Below are positions 48,397 through 58,645 of a stretch of 64,000 nucleotides of DNA, piece by piece. Numbering within the stretch: the first letter of the stretch is position 1; each line of letters begins with the position of its first letter. This stretch comes from Lonicera japonica (lineage: Eukaryota; Streptophyta; Magnoliopsida; Dipsacales; Caprifoliaceae): assembly GCA_021464415.1 (NCBI GenBank), contig CM038468.1, positions 32,042,969 through 32,106,968 on the forward strand, written 5' to 3'. The position numbers and the translations under genes are program-made. Below the pieces are notes generated by a model, which saw only the letters and a program-made list of their open reading frames with translations, ran no database searches and was not told the DNA's origin.

Positions 48397-49279
48397 GTTA
48401 CTTTTGAGATGAGATGAGATAAGATGAGACCTAGCGTAGTATAATTGGAGGCCATAATAGTTGCCAACATATTTTATTTTCAGTTAATGATCTTGTATTT
48501 CCTGTTATGCATGGTTTTGCTTGATATTTGGGGAAACGGGATCATTTAATGTGAATTGCATGTATTTTAACTTCTATGATATATAAAGATGAGTATTACA
48601 CATATTTATATGGTATACTTACTGTTAACTATTATTTTTATATAGCACGATGCATATGTATTTTATTATACACTTTTATAGTTCCCATTAAACCTGTGTT
48701 TGGCTCACTCCCATTTTTCAAACCAGCTTCGCAGGTACTTCTTTGGGGACGACGCAAGTACGGAGTTTAGAGACCTCTGATAACCTTGGACACTTTTAGT
48801 TGTTTGTAGATAAACATGTTTTATGTATTTAATTAACGTATATCTGTACACGTTGTGTAATCAAACTTATAATTGTTTTTAATGAATAAATGTTGTAAAC
48901 ATTTTTAATCATGTATTAGGACATCGTTGGAGGATTTGTATTCAATAGTTATCTATGATTTAGTTACAACTGAACTTTATAAAATGTAGAGCTCAATTTC
49001 TAAATATGAAATTTATTTTATCTATTCAAAGTTTTGGATTTGTTCAATTTACAAACTCCACATGCCAAAATTTTGTGAAAATGAGGCTTTACATGTAACT
49101 TATAGTTAAATGAGTTTTACATTATATAGTTTAAACCCGCTGTCGCGTACGGTGCTGTGACTAACCGGGTCCCGAAGGCCTAAGCCTTTGAACGTGATTC
49201 GGGGCATCATAATATGGGTTAAAGAGGGGTTAAATACCAGTTTAAAACACTAAAAATGACTTAGATCGATTTTCTTTTC

Positions 49280-49310
49280 GAACTGGTCTGCAAAAATGCC
49301 AGACCGGTTC
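49280..49310. repeat. 11-bp stem hairpin in the minus-strand LTR
   Basis: GAACTGGTCTG, a 9-base loop, CAGACCGGTTC: ten Watson-Crick pairs and one T/G pair. It lies at a place roughly equivalent to the 46961 palindrome of the sister LTR, but its sequence is unrelated. Confidence 0.9.
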
Positions 49311-50261
49311 GCCCTTTAACATTTTTGGGTTTGAAGCACTGTTCGTATTTTGCTCATCACTTTTCCCTCAGAACTCTGATTTGGGTGATACTTATGTTCA
49401 AGGAAATATTATTCAAAGATCTACAACTTTCTAAGAGGAAGTTTTTCCAAATTACAGATAAATTAATACCAAAAATTCATAGAAGACAACAATCTGCCAT
49501 CGAGTTATGATACGATCAGATTTTAGCCATTGGCCTAATTCGCACCCTGTTTTGACCAACGAGGAGCATGAATTGACTTTCGGTCAAAACACAAAATTTG
49601 TAAAATGGATCAAAACCTAGGCATAGGAAAAAACAGGAACTTAATTGGATAAGAAAAGGAGAAGTTACGATATCTCAAAGTTAGCGAAAATTAAGCAATC
49701 GCGTAAAGTGAAAACACGTGATTAACATCTCGATTTCTATTCGGACCACCTGAATTACAAAAAGATTGTTCCCGCAAACTTGATATACCTAATATGACAT
49801 GCTAGAAGTGTTGGATTAGCTAAGAAGGGTCGAAAACCAAAAGTTTATGCCCTAACGGAGACTAAGCCTTAATCGGACTTAAGAAGAGAATTAGCTCGAA
49901 AATGGAACACAGGGTATTACAATTACAAGCACATGAAAATACACATGCATGTGCCACTCACGTATAATTAAATATATTATAAAAGAAAAGAAATTTAAAA
50001 AACCAAAAGGTGGCTCATTGGCAAAAAATAATTTAAATGTGCTAGAGTATGTTAGTCGGGTTTATCTTTATATATTTTAGTGAAGCTGTGTTAAAAAATA
50101 TGCTTATAAGAAAGTTCGAACATTAGATCTTTCATAAAGTAATTTTTTATTTGACCACTAAACCACTTAACATCTTTGTTTTATATCTTAGTTTGAACTA
50201 AATATATCTAAGTAGTACACGCACTACGTGTGCATGTGATATAATTTAAATATATATATAT

Positions 50262-50653
50262 GAGCTAGGCTATAAAGAGGGATTCCCTCACTTTAACAAA
50301 AAGAAGGGATGATAATTTAGAGGGGTAAATCGATGAATTTTTTTATGAAAATTTGTAGGGATGATCTATATTATGAGTAGATCACTTCCACCAAATTTAA
50401 AAAAAATAAAATTCAACCTATAAGTGGGTGAGATGATCATCAAAAATTTTAACGGTCGAAAATGTACATATATATCAATTTTTCAAAACACCCACTTTTA
50501 GGTTGAATTTTTCTATGAATTTTTGTGGAGGTAATCTACTTATTATATAGATCATTTCTACAAATTTTCATAAAAAAATTCATTGATTTACCCCTCTAAA
50601 TGGTCATCCATTCTTTTTGTTAAAGTGAGGGAATCCCTCTTTATAGCCTAACT
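50262..50653. mobile_element. Foldback MITE with ~170-bp inverted repeats
   Basis: The left end GAGCTAGGCTATAAAGAGGG is complemented by CCCTCTTTATAGCCTAACTC at the right end, and complementarity continues inward through CTCACTTTAACAAAAAGAA, TAAATCGATGAATTTTTT, GATCTA and the AACCTA.AAGTGGGTG region. Flanks are (AT)n/(TC)n, so the target duplication is unreadable. The element is absent from copy A. The long self-complementarity would give a hairpin RNA if transcribed. The superfamily is undetermined. Confidence 0.85.
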
Positions 50654-51911
50654 CTCTCTCTATATATATATGTGTTATATGCTATATTGTGTTTACTTTT
50701 TAGAATATAATAATCATCCGTTTAGCTTTCTTTGTCGCACTAGCTAGTAGTAGTATTGGATCATCCTTTCTGAATAGCAAGAAATTGTTACAGACAAAAA
50801 GAAAGTAAAAACCCTAGTTTCCCCATGTGTTAGGTACTCTATAATTTATTATTGAAGTAGTTGTAAATTTTTTAAATTTTAATAAAATAAACAATAGTGA
50901 AAAAAATCTCTATAGGATTAGTTAATTAACGCCTAATGCATTTGTTTATCTATACTAATTAAACCAAAAGGTACTGCAAACGGTTATGACACTAAGAGTA
51001 CTTGAAATTCCAATATTGCTGCCACATAAACCACTCCAATTATCTACCCTCCTAAAAATAAGCCACGACTTAGGTTACATGCCTTGACCCTGACCCTAGA
51101 TTAAGATAGCGCACCCAAAAACACCCTAAGTTAAATTTCTATTTAACCAAAAAAAATAATATTATTTCTTGCCAAAATTGAGATTCTCTGTTTTGCTATT
51201 ATTTTTTCTCTCTCTCTCAGGGAAGAGTTGAAATACTACACACAATGACTATTATTTTACTTTATACCTTTCTCTATTCAAAATGTTATGCATAACTTTT
51301 ACTTCCCTAACTCAGTAGGTGTTCCACGTATAAGTTGGTGTCTTTTATGTGTGGGCTCAGTGTGTCTCTTTTGTGCGCGCTAGTGTTACTTGATAGAGTA
51401 ACTGAGTAAATTACTCACTTTGCCCTCAATTATCCTAATTGTTTCATTTGTCCAATCCATTTCAATTTTCTTTTGTTAAACAACAAAACTAAAACCTATA
51501 CATCTACAACTTGCAAGGGTGTATCAAAATGGCGCGCAATTTGAATAAGGCAAATTTAGGGTGGGTATTTTTTTTTTTAGCGAATTGAGTTTGGATCTCT
51601 AGTTTCACCCTAACCCCAAGTCAACTTTCTTTCTCTTCCCATCATAGAATATACTTTCACATCAAAACTTCTTGTTTTTCTACCCGTAGCATGCATAAGT
51701 ACATATAATTTTCTAGTACTACAAGTACTAATATTCTTAAAAAATATAAGTATATTAGGTCATAAACTATACCATAAGCATTTATATATTAACTATTTAA
51801 AAAGCATCTTAGGCTCCGTTTGATAACAATATGGAGAAAGAAAATAAAAACACTTGATTTGGTAAGTTATAAAATGCTCTCCATTTCATGCTCATTTTAT
51901 GGAAAAAGCCA

Positions 51912-53546
51912 TGATAAACGCATAATATTGTCATGATTAAGCTCTTTCCCGGAGTCGCTTGACGCGTTTGTTGCTTTAACTCTGCCCAATTGTCCGCTTA
52001 TCTCGAGATTAGTGCCTTGGCGAGTGTTGTATCTAACATTGCCAAAGTTGGTGTATATTTTGTAGTATTCCATGTTTTTGTAGGATTGGAATACAATGGC
52101 ATTGCATGAGGTGATCAAGAGCAAGCCTAGATAGCTTGCAAAAGTGCTGAATGAAAAGTTCCAGGCCCATGATCGATCATGGCTTGCAAAATTCTGGAAG
52201 AAGACTTCCATGATCGATCATGAGCAGGCCTCACGAGTGCACCAACTATCTTTTGCTTTTAGCCTTATTTTGAGGAAGTTTGTTCCTAGATATTTTCCCT
52301 TAGTTTGTTTATTGATTTAAGTACACTCTTAGCTAGCTTTTAGTCTAGGGGATCAAGGGATATAAATATTATTAGTTTTATCTAGTTTTGAGACTTAGAA
52401 GTCTAGAGAGAAGGGAGAGCTCATTGTGGTGTTGTTCTTCATTTTCTCTTGTAAGTATTTAATTTGTAAGAATTATTTCTTCATCAATAGTATTTGTTAT
52501 TTCATTTATTATGGAGTAGTCTATTACTAAGGTTACGGAGGTGAATCGCGATATAATTTTCGGTGATTAATGGCTCAATCCACGTTTAAATTTTGATAAA
52601 TGTTTGTGAATCCTTTGCTTCATCATATCCTCCATTCTTTCAAGCTTTCTAGGTATTTTCATATTAAGTTAAGACTTTATATGCCTTGTATATTTAGTTC
52701 TTGGTTGTAAATGAACACACAACATATTTATATGGTTCTAGAAAGCTTGTAGTCTCTTTCCCCCATTCATGGAGTTTTTGTCCTCTTTGTAGAAATTATA
52801 AATAGTTCATAAAACTCCATAGATGGATTATAAATTTGTTTAGCTTATCTTTGATTCATTTATTGATATATTGAGTGCTTCTTACACTTTATGTGATACT
52901 TAGACTCTTTATTTTCTACCATAAGTGATAAATGATGAGATGACAAATTTATCCCATAAACTTCATTCCGTTTCATTGTTAGGATTCACTTTCTAATTTT
53001 CATTCTTTAAATCATGAGATTACATACACTTGCTTTATATTAAATCTTTTTATGATGAGTTTGTCATATCTATCTCGGATTAGCTTTATCGGGAATGGGT
53101 TGCTTTGCTTCACACCCGTAGCTAAGAGGTAGGAATGATAATTTCGTCTTTGGTGGAATGTCGGTTGTCTCTTTCTTGATATAGCTTTAATCCGGGAATG
53201 AGTCGCCTAGTGTCACACCATTTGCTATTGAGAGATACACCAACATTCTCCATATCTCGAGAAACCTTATGTTGAAATCTTTGTATGAGCTAGTGATCGC
53301 TGTCTCTTAAATCGTAACTAACCTCCACCTACCTTAGTGCTTTCTTATTAATTTTCAAACCGTTTTACATTTAAGCTGTTTCACAACAAATCCAACTTAC
53401 AAAAATCTGAAAACCATTTAATCCGTAATCCATACCATTCCTTTTCAACTATCCCTGTGGTTCGATACTCGGACTTCCGAGACTATACTATAACTTGGCG
53501 TGCCTGCACTTGGGCTCTATCAAAGCGCGTTATTTAAGTTGCTTCA
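51912..53546 (+). repeat. Athila-type 5' LTR
   Basis: 1635 bp from TGATAAACGCATAATATTG to AAGTTGCTTCA. It matches 58646-60303 at about 99% by eye; the main difference is a shorter palindrome cluster (two units, about 52166-52223, against three). Confidence 0.92.
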
Positions 53547-53552
53547 AGTTTT

Positions 53553-53571
53553 TGGCGCCGTTGCCGGGGAT
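53553..53571 (+). other. Primer binding site, tRNA-Asp
   Basis: TGGCGCCGTTGCCGGGGAT is complementary to the 3' end of plant tRNA-Asp (GTC), the primer used by Athila elements. It lies six bases after the LTR. Confidence 0.92.
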
Positions 53572-53713
53572 AAGGCAAAAGGCGGATTCCGGGTTTAGTA
53601 CAAAACCATTATGTAAGTATTTCTCTCTATTTAATTAATTTATTTTTCTCCCTTATTTTTTTGTTTTATTTTGTAGAGTTTTCGAGGAACAATTCGAATA
53701 GTTTTTCAAGCCC

Positions 53714-56320
53714 ATGCAAGGGCAATTGTTTGTAGATATTCAAATTAGCCCTCCCCCGTCACCAAGAATGGAAAATCAAGGAAGAATGGCGGACCACGAA
53801 ATTGATAATGAGGGGGAAGGAGTGAACAATGTTCCTCCGGTTCGCACCATGAGGGATTATCTTCAACCACCTCGGACGACGTCCAACTCGTGCGTTGTTC
53901 TTCCCACCGGTCAAGCGGAAACTTTTTCCTTCAAGCTGGGTATGCTTCAACATATCCCTTCCTTTCATGGTATGGAATCTGAAAACCCATATTTACATTT
54001 GAAAGACTTTGAAGAAGTATGCTCCGCGTTTCGTGAAGCAAACACTAATGAGGAGGTTATGCGTTTAAAACTATTCCCTTTTTCCTTAAAAGATAAAGGA
54101 AAATTTGGTTGAATGCTCAAAGACCGCAATCTATTCGGTCTTGGCAAGCACTTCAATCGGAGTTTTTAAAAAAATTCTTTCCCGTCCATCGGACCAATGC
54201 TTTAAGAAGGGCGATGTCCAATTTTTCACCAAAAGAAAATGAAAGTTTTTATAAGTGTTGGAAAAGATACAAGGAACTTTTAAACGCATGCCCTCACCAT
54301 GGTCACGAAACATGGAGCCTCATAAGTTACTTCTATGAATCCCTTACTCCAGAGATGCGTACTTTTGTGGAGACCATGTGCAATGGTCAATTTTTGAGTA
54401 AGAATCCCGATGAGGCCTTGTTGTATTTTGATGAATTAGCGGAGGGTGCCAAAAATTGGAACACCTATACCGAAGAGCCTAAGGCCATACCTCAAAGAAA
54501 GGGTGGGTTGTACCAAATATCCAATGACAATGACATGGGAGTGAGGTTGTTCCAATTGACTAAGAAGGTAGAGGCCTTAGAGTTAAGTAAGCATAGAGAG
54601 GTTAACGTGGTGTCGTCGAGTCAATTGTGTGTCATTTGTGAAAACACGGGACACATCACCGAGGATTGCCCCACCATTCCCGCATTTCGGGAAGTCCTCA
54701 AAAACCCTTCCCAAGTCAAGGCCATGAACCAATACAACCTAAACCAAAATGACCATTATTCTTAAAAGTACAATGATGGATGGAAGAATCACCCCAACTC
54801 TAGTTGGGGTGGTAATCAAAGTCAGAACCAATACCAATACCACCAGAACCAAAGACAACAACAATCTTAAAACTCTTTTGCTCCATCACAAAGTCAAAAT
54901 CCAAACCAAAACATAGAAACTTTGTTAAGAACTTTTGTGGATAAGACAGATCGAGATGTGAGTGATTTGAAAACCCAAATGTCTAAGCTCACCACTGTCC
55001 TAGCAACCCAAGAGAAGGGAAAATTTCCGTCTCAGCCTTTAGTTAATCCTAGAGGTCAAGCTTTGGTTATAAAGGGAGGAGAGCCTAGTAGTAAAATGGA
55101 AGAACTTAAATCCATCACGACCCTTCGAAGTGGAAAAGTTTTAGATAAGACTATTGTTCCTAAAACCCCCAAGGTGGCGGACATAGTTGAATCTACGAAA
55201 GTTGAGGAGTCGGAGGTTGAGAGAAAAGAGAAGGAGAGAGAGGAAGAGAAGCAAGGAAAGGAAGATCTTGAGAAAATCAAAAATGGGATCAAAGTCCCAT
55301 TCCCGGAGAGATTGAACCAACCATCCAAATCTAATACCGAGATTTTGGATGTGTTTCAGCAAGTGAAAATCAACATTCCATTGCTTGACGCGGTGAAGCA
55401 AATATCTTCATATGCTAAGTTCCTCAAGGACTTATGCACGACAAAACGAAGGTTGAATGTCAAGAAGAAGGCCTTCATGGCGGAGCAAGTGAGCTCCATC
55501 ATGCAAGGCACGAGAGCCCCTAAGTTTAAGGATCCCGGTTGCCCCACAATTTCGTGTGTCATAGGAAATTGTAGGATAAAAAATGCTTTGCTAGATTTGG
55601 GAGCGAGTGTGAACGTGCTCCCATATTCTGTATACCAACAATTGGGGTTGGGTGAGTTGAAACCCACGAGGGTTACAATCCAATTAACGGACCGTTCCAT
55701 TAAGATTCCAAGAGGGATAGTCGAGGATGTACTTGTCTAAATCGACAAGTTTTATTTTCCGGTTGATTTCATCATCCTCAACATGCAACCCGTGTCGAAT
55801 CCCGCTAACGAGATTCCGATCATCCTTGGCCGACCATTTCTTGCGACATTCAATGCCATTATCAATTACAAGAATGGAATCGTTAAGCTAGCTTTTGGTA
55901 ACATGACTATAGACCTTAACGTGTTCTCTTTAAATAATCAAAAAGATGATTGTGATGAAGAAAGTAAACACGTCAATATGATAGAATCTTTGGTCCAGGA
56001 CGACTTTGTTGCCACTTTAGAATCGGATTCTACGGAAGGTTTTCTAACCACTTCCGAGGAACCCGAGAAATGTATGCAAGTGTTTTCTTTGTTGGATAAA
56101 TAGGTTAATTCATCCGATGATCAAGAAGAAAACACACCCACGTCCACCAAGAAGCTTGAAGGAAAAATTGAGCTAAAGCCATTATCGAGCAATTCAAAGC
56201 ATGCCTTCTTAGGAACTTTTCAAGCTCGTTATCTAAATGGATTTAGAAAAGCCAAAGTGGATTCCTCCACTTTTCACCAATCTCTTCACATTGAGGACAA
56301 TGTCTTCTTCAAGTTGGGGG
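53714..56320 (+). pseudogene. Athila-type gag-protease, degenerate
   Basis: The capsid begins near 53714 (TMRDYLQPPRT, then FHGMESENPYLHLKDFEEVC and LKLFPFSLKDK). A one-base frameshift lies at about 54110. It continues with SIRSWQALQSEFLKKFFP, FSPKENESFYKCWKRYK and CPHHGHE. The knuckle CVICENTGHITEDC is at about 54628-54669. A charged linker (about 55180-55280) precedes the protease, whose active site reads DLGASVN (about 55588-55610), followed by PIILGRPFLATF (about 55813-55850). Stops at 54763, 54868, 55738 and 56101 break the frame. After ELKPLSSNSKHAFLG (about 56172-56215) the pol domains are missing. In active relatives the frame yields capsid, nucleocapsid and protease. Confidence 0.88.
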
Positions 56321-57401
56321 GTATGCGTATTCCAACACGCTTTTCATTTTTTGTTTGGTTGGCTTTTCTATTTATGCTTGTAAAAATTCCATGGGATTAG
56401 AACTTTTGTTATAATTTTTTTTTGTAAAGTTTGAAAATTGATGAATGATTGATATTTTGTTCAAAATGAAGACTATTGTTTCATTAGCTTTTGGCATGAA
56501 TTCTTTGATCTAGATAGGAATTTGAATGATAATCTAAATTGCCTTGCTCCACTTAGTCTCATATCCCGTTATATTCTCATGCTCCACATGCTAGATTGCT
56601 TCGGTTGTTTCCAATTCGGTAATAACACTTAGATTTATTTTCATTGAGAGAAGATAAATTTTTGTCCAAAAATGATGGAAGCTCTTTCGAAAAGATTCCC
56701 CAATGAGAGGACAAAAGCATAGCACTTTGATAACTTGGATGACTTTTATCCTAATATTGACTTAAAGTTTCACTTGACTAAATTTTAAGTCTCTTTGTCT
56801 AATATTATGGATGGGTAAAGGTTACCATATGGGAAAGGGTGAATAGCTTCCTTCAAGCTCCAATGAATGAGTTGTATAATGTAAAAAATTTCATAAGTGA
56901 AACCGCTGCCCCCTATAGAGATGAAAACCGCCCTGATCTAATTTAGCAGAAATTCCAAGCAAAAGATAAAGAAAATGCTTAGAATCGACAAATCTTGGAG
57001 CTTTTGTTTTTGAAAAAGTTCTCTCTTTCTTCTTGAATGATAATGACTCTTTGTATTTATATTGAATTGTTTGAATCAAATTCTAGTATGTGAACATTGG
57101 AGAATATGGGATTGTGTTCTAAAGGAGATAGGCGAATTATATGATCATTCAAAAGTCCATCGTTCTGGAAAATTGATAATAATGCCTCTTGCTTTGCAAA
57201 TTGAAACTTGAATCTTCATTCTCACCATTCATCATGATCAAACTTCTAATGTTTGTAGGTATCATTTCTGAAAACCTTCACGAGATGCAACTCGTCTTCT
57301 TTGGAAAGTTAGAAGTTAACATTTTTTGTATAGTGTATTATTTTTGTAATTATATATTTTTCTCTTGCTAAGGGACTAGCAAAAGATAAGTTGAGGGAAG
57401 T
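56321..57401 (+). other. Non-coding 3' internal region of the Athila-type element
   Basis: Follows the AAGTTGGGGGG motif; no credible frame. It ends with the polypurine-like AAAAGATAAGTTGAGGGAAG just before the LTR at 57402. Autonomous Athila elements would have room for an env-like ORF here, but none is seen. Confidence 0.7.
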
Positions 57402-57962
57402 TGATAAACGCATAATATTGTCATGATTAAGCTCTTTCCCGGAGTTGCTTGACGCGTTTGTTGCTTTAACTCTGCCCAATTGTCCACTTATCTCGAGTAG
57501 TGCCTTGGCGAGTGTTGTATCTAACATTGCCAAAGTTGGTGTATATTTTGTAGTATTCCATGTTTTTGTAGGATTGGAATACAATGGCATTGCATGAGGT
57601 GATCAAGAGCAAGCCTAGATTGCTTGCAAAAGTGCTGAATGAAAAGTTCCAGGCCCATGATCGATCATGGGCAAAGCCATGATCGATTATGGCTTGCAAA
57701 ATTCTGGCAGAAGACTTCCATGATCGTTCATGGGCAAAGCCATGATCGATCATGGCCTCGCGAGTGCACCAACTATCTTTTGCTTTTAGCCTTATTTTGA
57801 GGAAGTTTGTTCCTAGATATTTTCCCTTGGTTTGTTTATTGATTTAAGTACACTCTTAGCTAGCTTTTAGTCTAGGGGATCAAAGGATATAGATATTATT
57901 AGTTTTATCTAGTTTTGAGACTTAGAAGTTCTAGAGAGAAGGGAGAGCTCATTGTGGTGTTG
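57402..57962 (+). repeat. Athila-type 3' LTR, truncated
   Basis: Matches the first ~560 bp of the 5' LTR, with four palindrome units (57656, 57680, 57719, 57742; two with a base change). It breaks at GTGGTGTTG, where the full LTR would go on with TTCTTCATTTTC. Confidence 0.92.
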
Positions 57963-58645
57963 AAATACTACACACAATGACTATTATTTTACTTTATACC
58001 TTTCTCTATTCAAAATGTTATGCATAACTTTTACTTCCCTAACTCAGTAGGTGTTCCACGTATAAGTTGGTGTCTTTTATTTGTGGGCTCAGTGTGTCTC
58101 TTTTGTGCGCGCTAGTGTTACTTGATAGAGTAACTGAGTAAATTACTCACTTTGTCCTCAATTATCCTAATTGTTTCATTTGTCCAATCCATTTCAATTT
58201 TCTTTTGTTAAACAACAAAACTAAAACCTATACATCTACAACTAGCAAGGGTGTATCAAAATGGCGCGCAATTTGAATAAGGCAAATTTAGGGTGGGTAT
58301 TTTTTTTTTTGTAGCGAATTGAGTTTAGATCTCCAGTTTCACCCTAACCCCAAGTCAACTTTGTTTCTCTTCCCATCATAGAATATACTTTCACATCAAA
58401 ACTTCTTGTTTTTCTACCCGTAGCATGCATAAGTACATATAATTTTCTAGTACTACAAGTACTAATATTCTTAAAAAATATAAGTATATTAGGTCACAAA
58501 CTATACCATAAACATTTATATATTAACTATTTAAAAAGCATCTTAGGCTCCGTTTGATAACAATATGGAGAAAGAAAATAAAAACACTTGATTTGGTAAG
58601 TTATAAAATGCTCTCCATTTCATTCTCATTTTATGGAAAAAGCCA
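57959..58645. repeat. Second copy of the upstream flank (51227-51911)
   Basis: Starts TTGAAATACTACACACAATG and runs, with roughly ten single-base differences, through the left half of the Harbinger MITE (58546-58640) and the AGCCA target copy (58641-58645). The breakpoint shares GTTG with the LTR. Confidence 0.92.

Larger units (their letters stand above)
46555..49211 (+). mobile_element. Related Gypsy solo LTR, plus strand, nested
   Basis: It starts TGTAATACCTCGTTCC and ends ATTCGGGGCATCATA. Flanks ATATG at 46550-46554 and 49212-49216 are identical, placing it inside the minus-strand LTR. At 2657 bp it belongs to the same broad family: the end region matches the inverted complement of 44267-44420, and GCAGGTACTTCTTTGGGGAC matches 1249-1275. 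Because it is inverted relative to its host LTR, the locus can form an imperfect long inverted repeat. A G-run lies at about 47355-47366. Confidence 0.9.
44267..49921 (-). mobile_element. Gypsy (Tekay/Del-like) solo LTR, minus strand, interrupted
   Basis: Its outer ends are TGTGATGCCCCGAATTCCG at 44267 and GGGTATTACA ending at 49921, i.e. TGTAATACCC...GGGGCATCACA on its own strand. Perfect 5-bp flanks ATTAC lie at 44262-44266 and 49922-49926. With the inner insertion and its ATATG copy removed the LTR is about 2.99 kb. No primer site, polypurine tract or coding sequence borders it, so it is a solo LTR left by LTR-LTR recombination. It holds CGTGG-cctttcac-CCACG (about 45250-45267) and a strong hairpin at 49280-49310. 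Confidence 0.9.
51912..57962 (+). mobile_element. Athila-type Gypsy element with gag-protease only; 3' LTR cut by a rearrangement
   Basis: 5' LTR 51912-53546, a tRNA-Asp primer site at 53553-53571, one gag-protease frame, a 1.3-kb non-coding 3' part with the Athila phrase ATTGAGGACAATGTC...AAGTTGGGGGG (about 56291-56322), then a second LTR starting TGATAAACGC at 57402. RT, RNase H and integrase are absent: the text passes from a pre-RT motif (ELKPL) to the 3' region. Such gag-only elements are known as TR-GAG. The 5-bp flank AGCCA (51907-51911) has its partner at 60304-60308. The 3' LTR is lost after 57962, where a copy of the upstream flank begins. Confidence 0.9.

Noticed and set aside
55056..55700. 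Minus-strand frames of 86-114 codons
   Set aside because: Shadows of the gag-protease frame of the Athila-type element.
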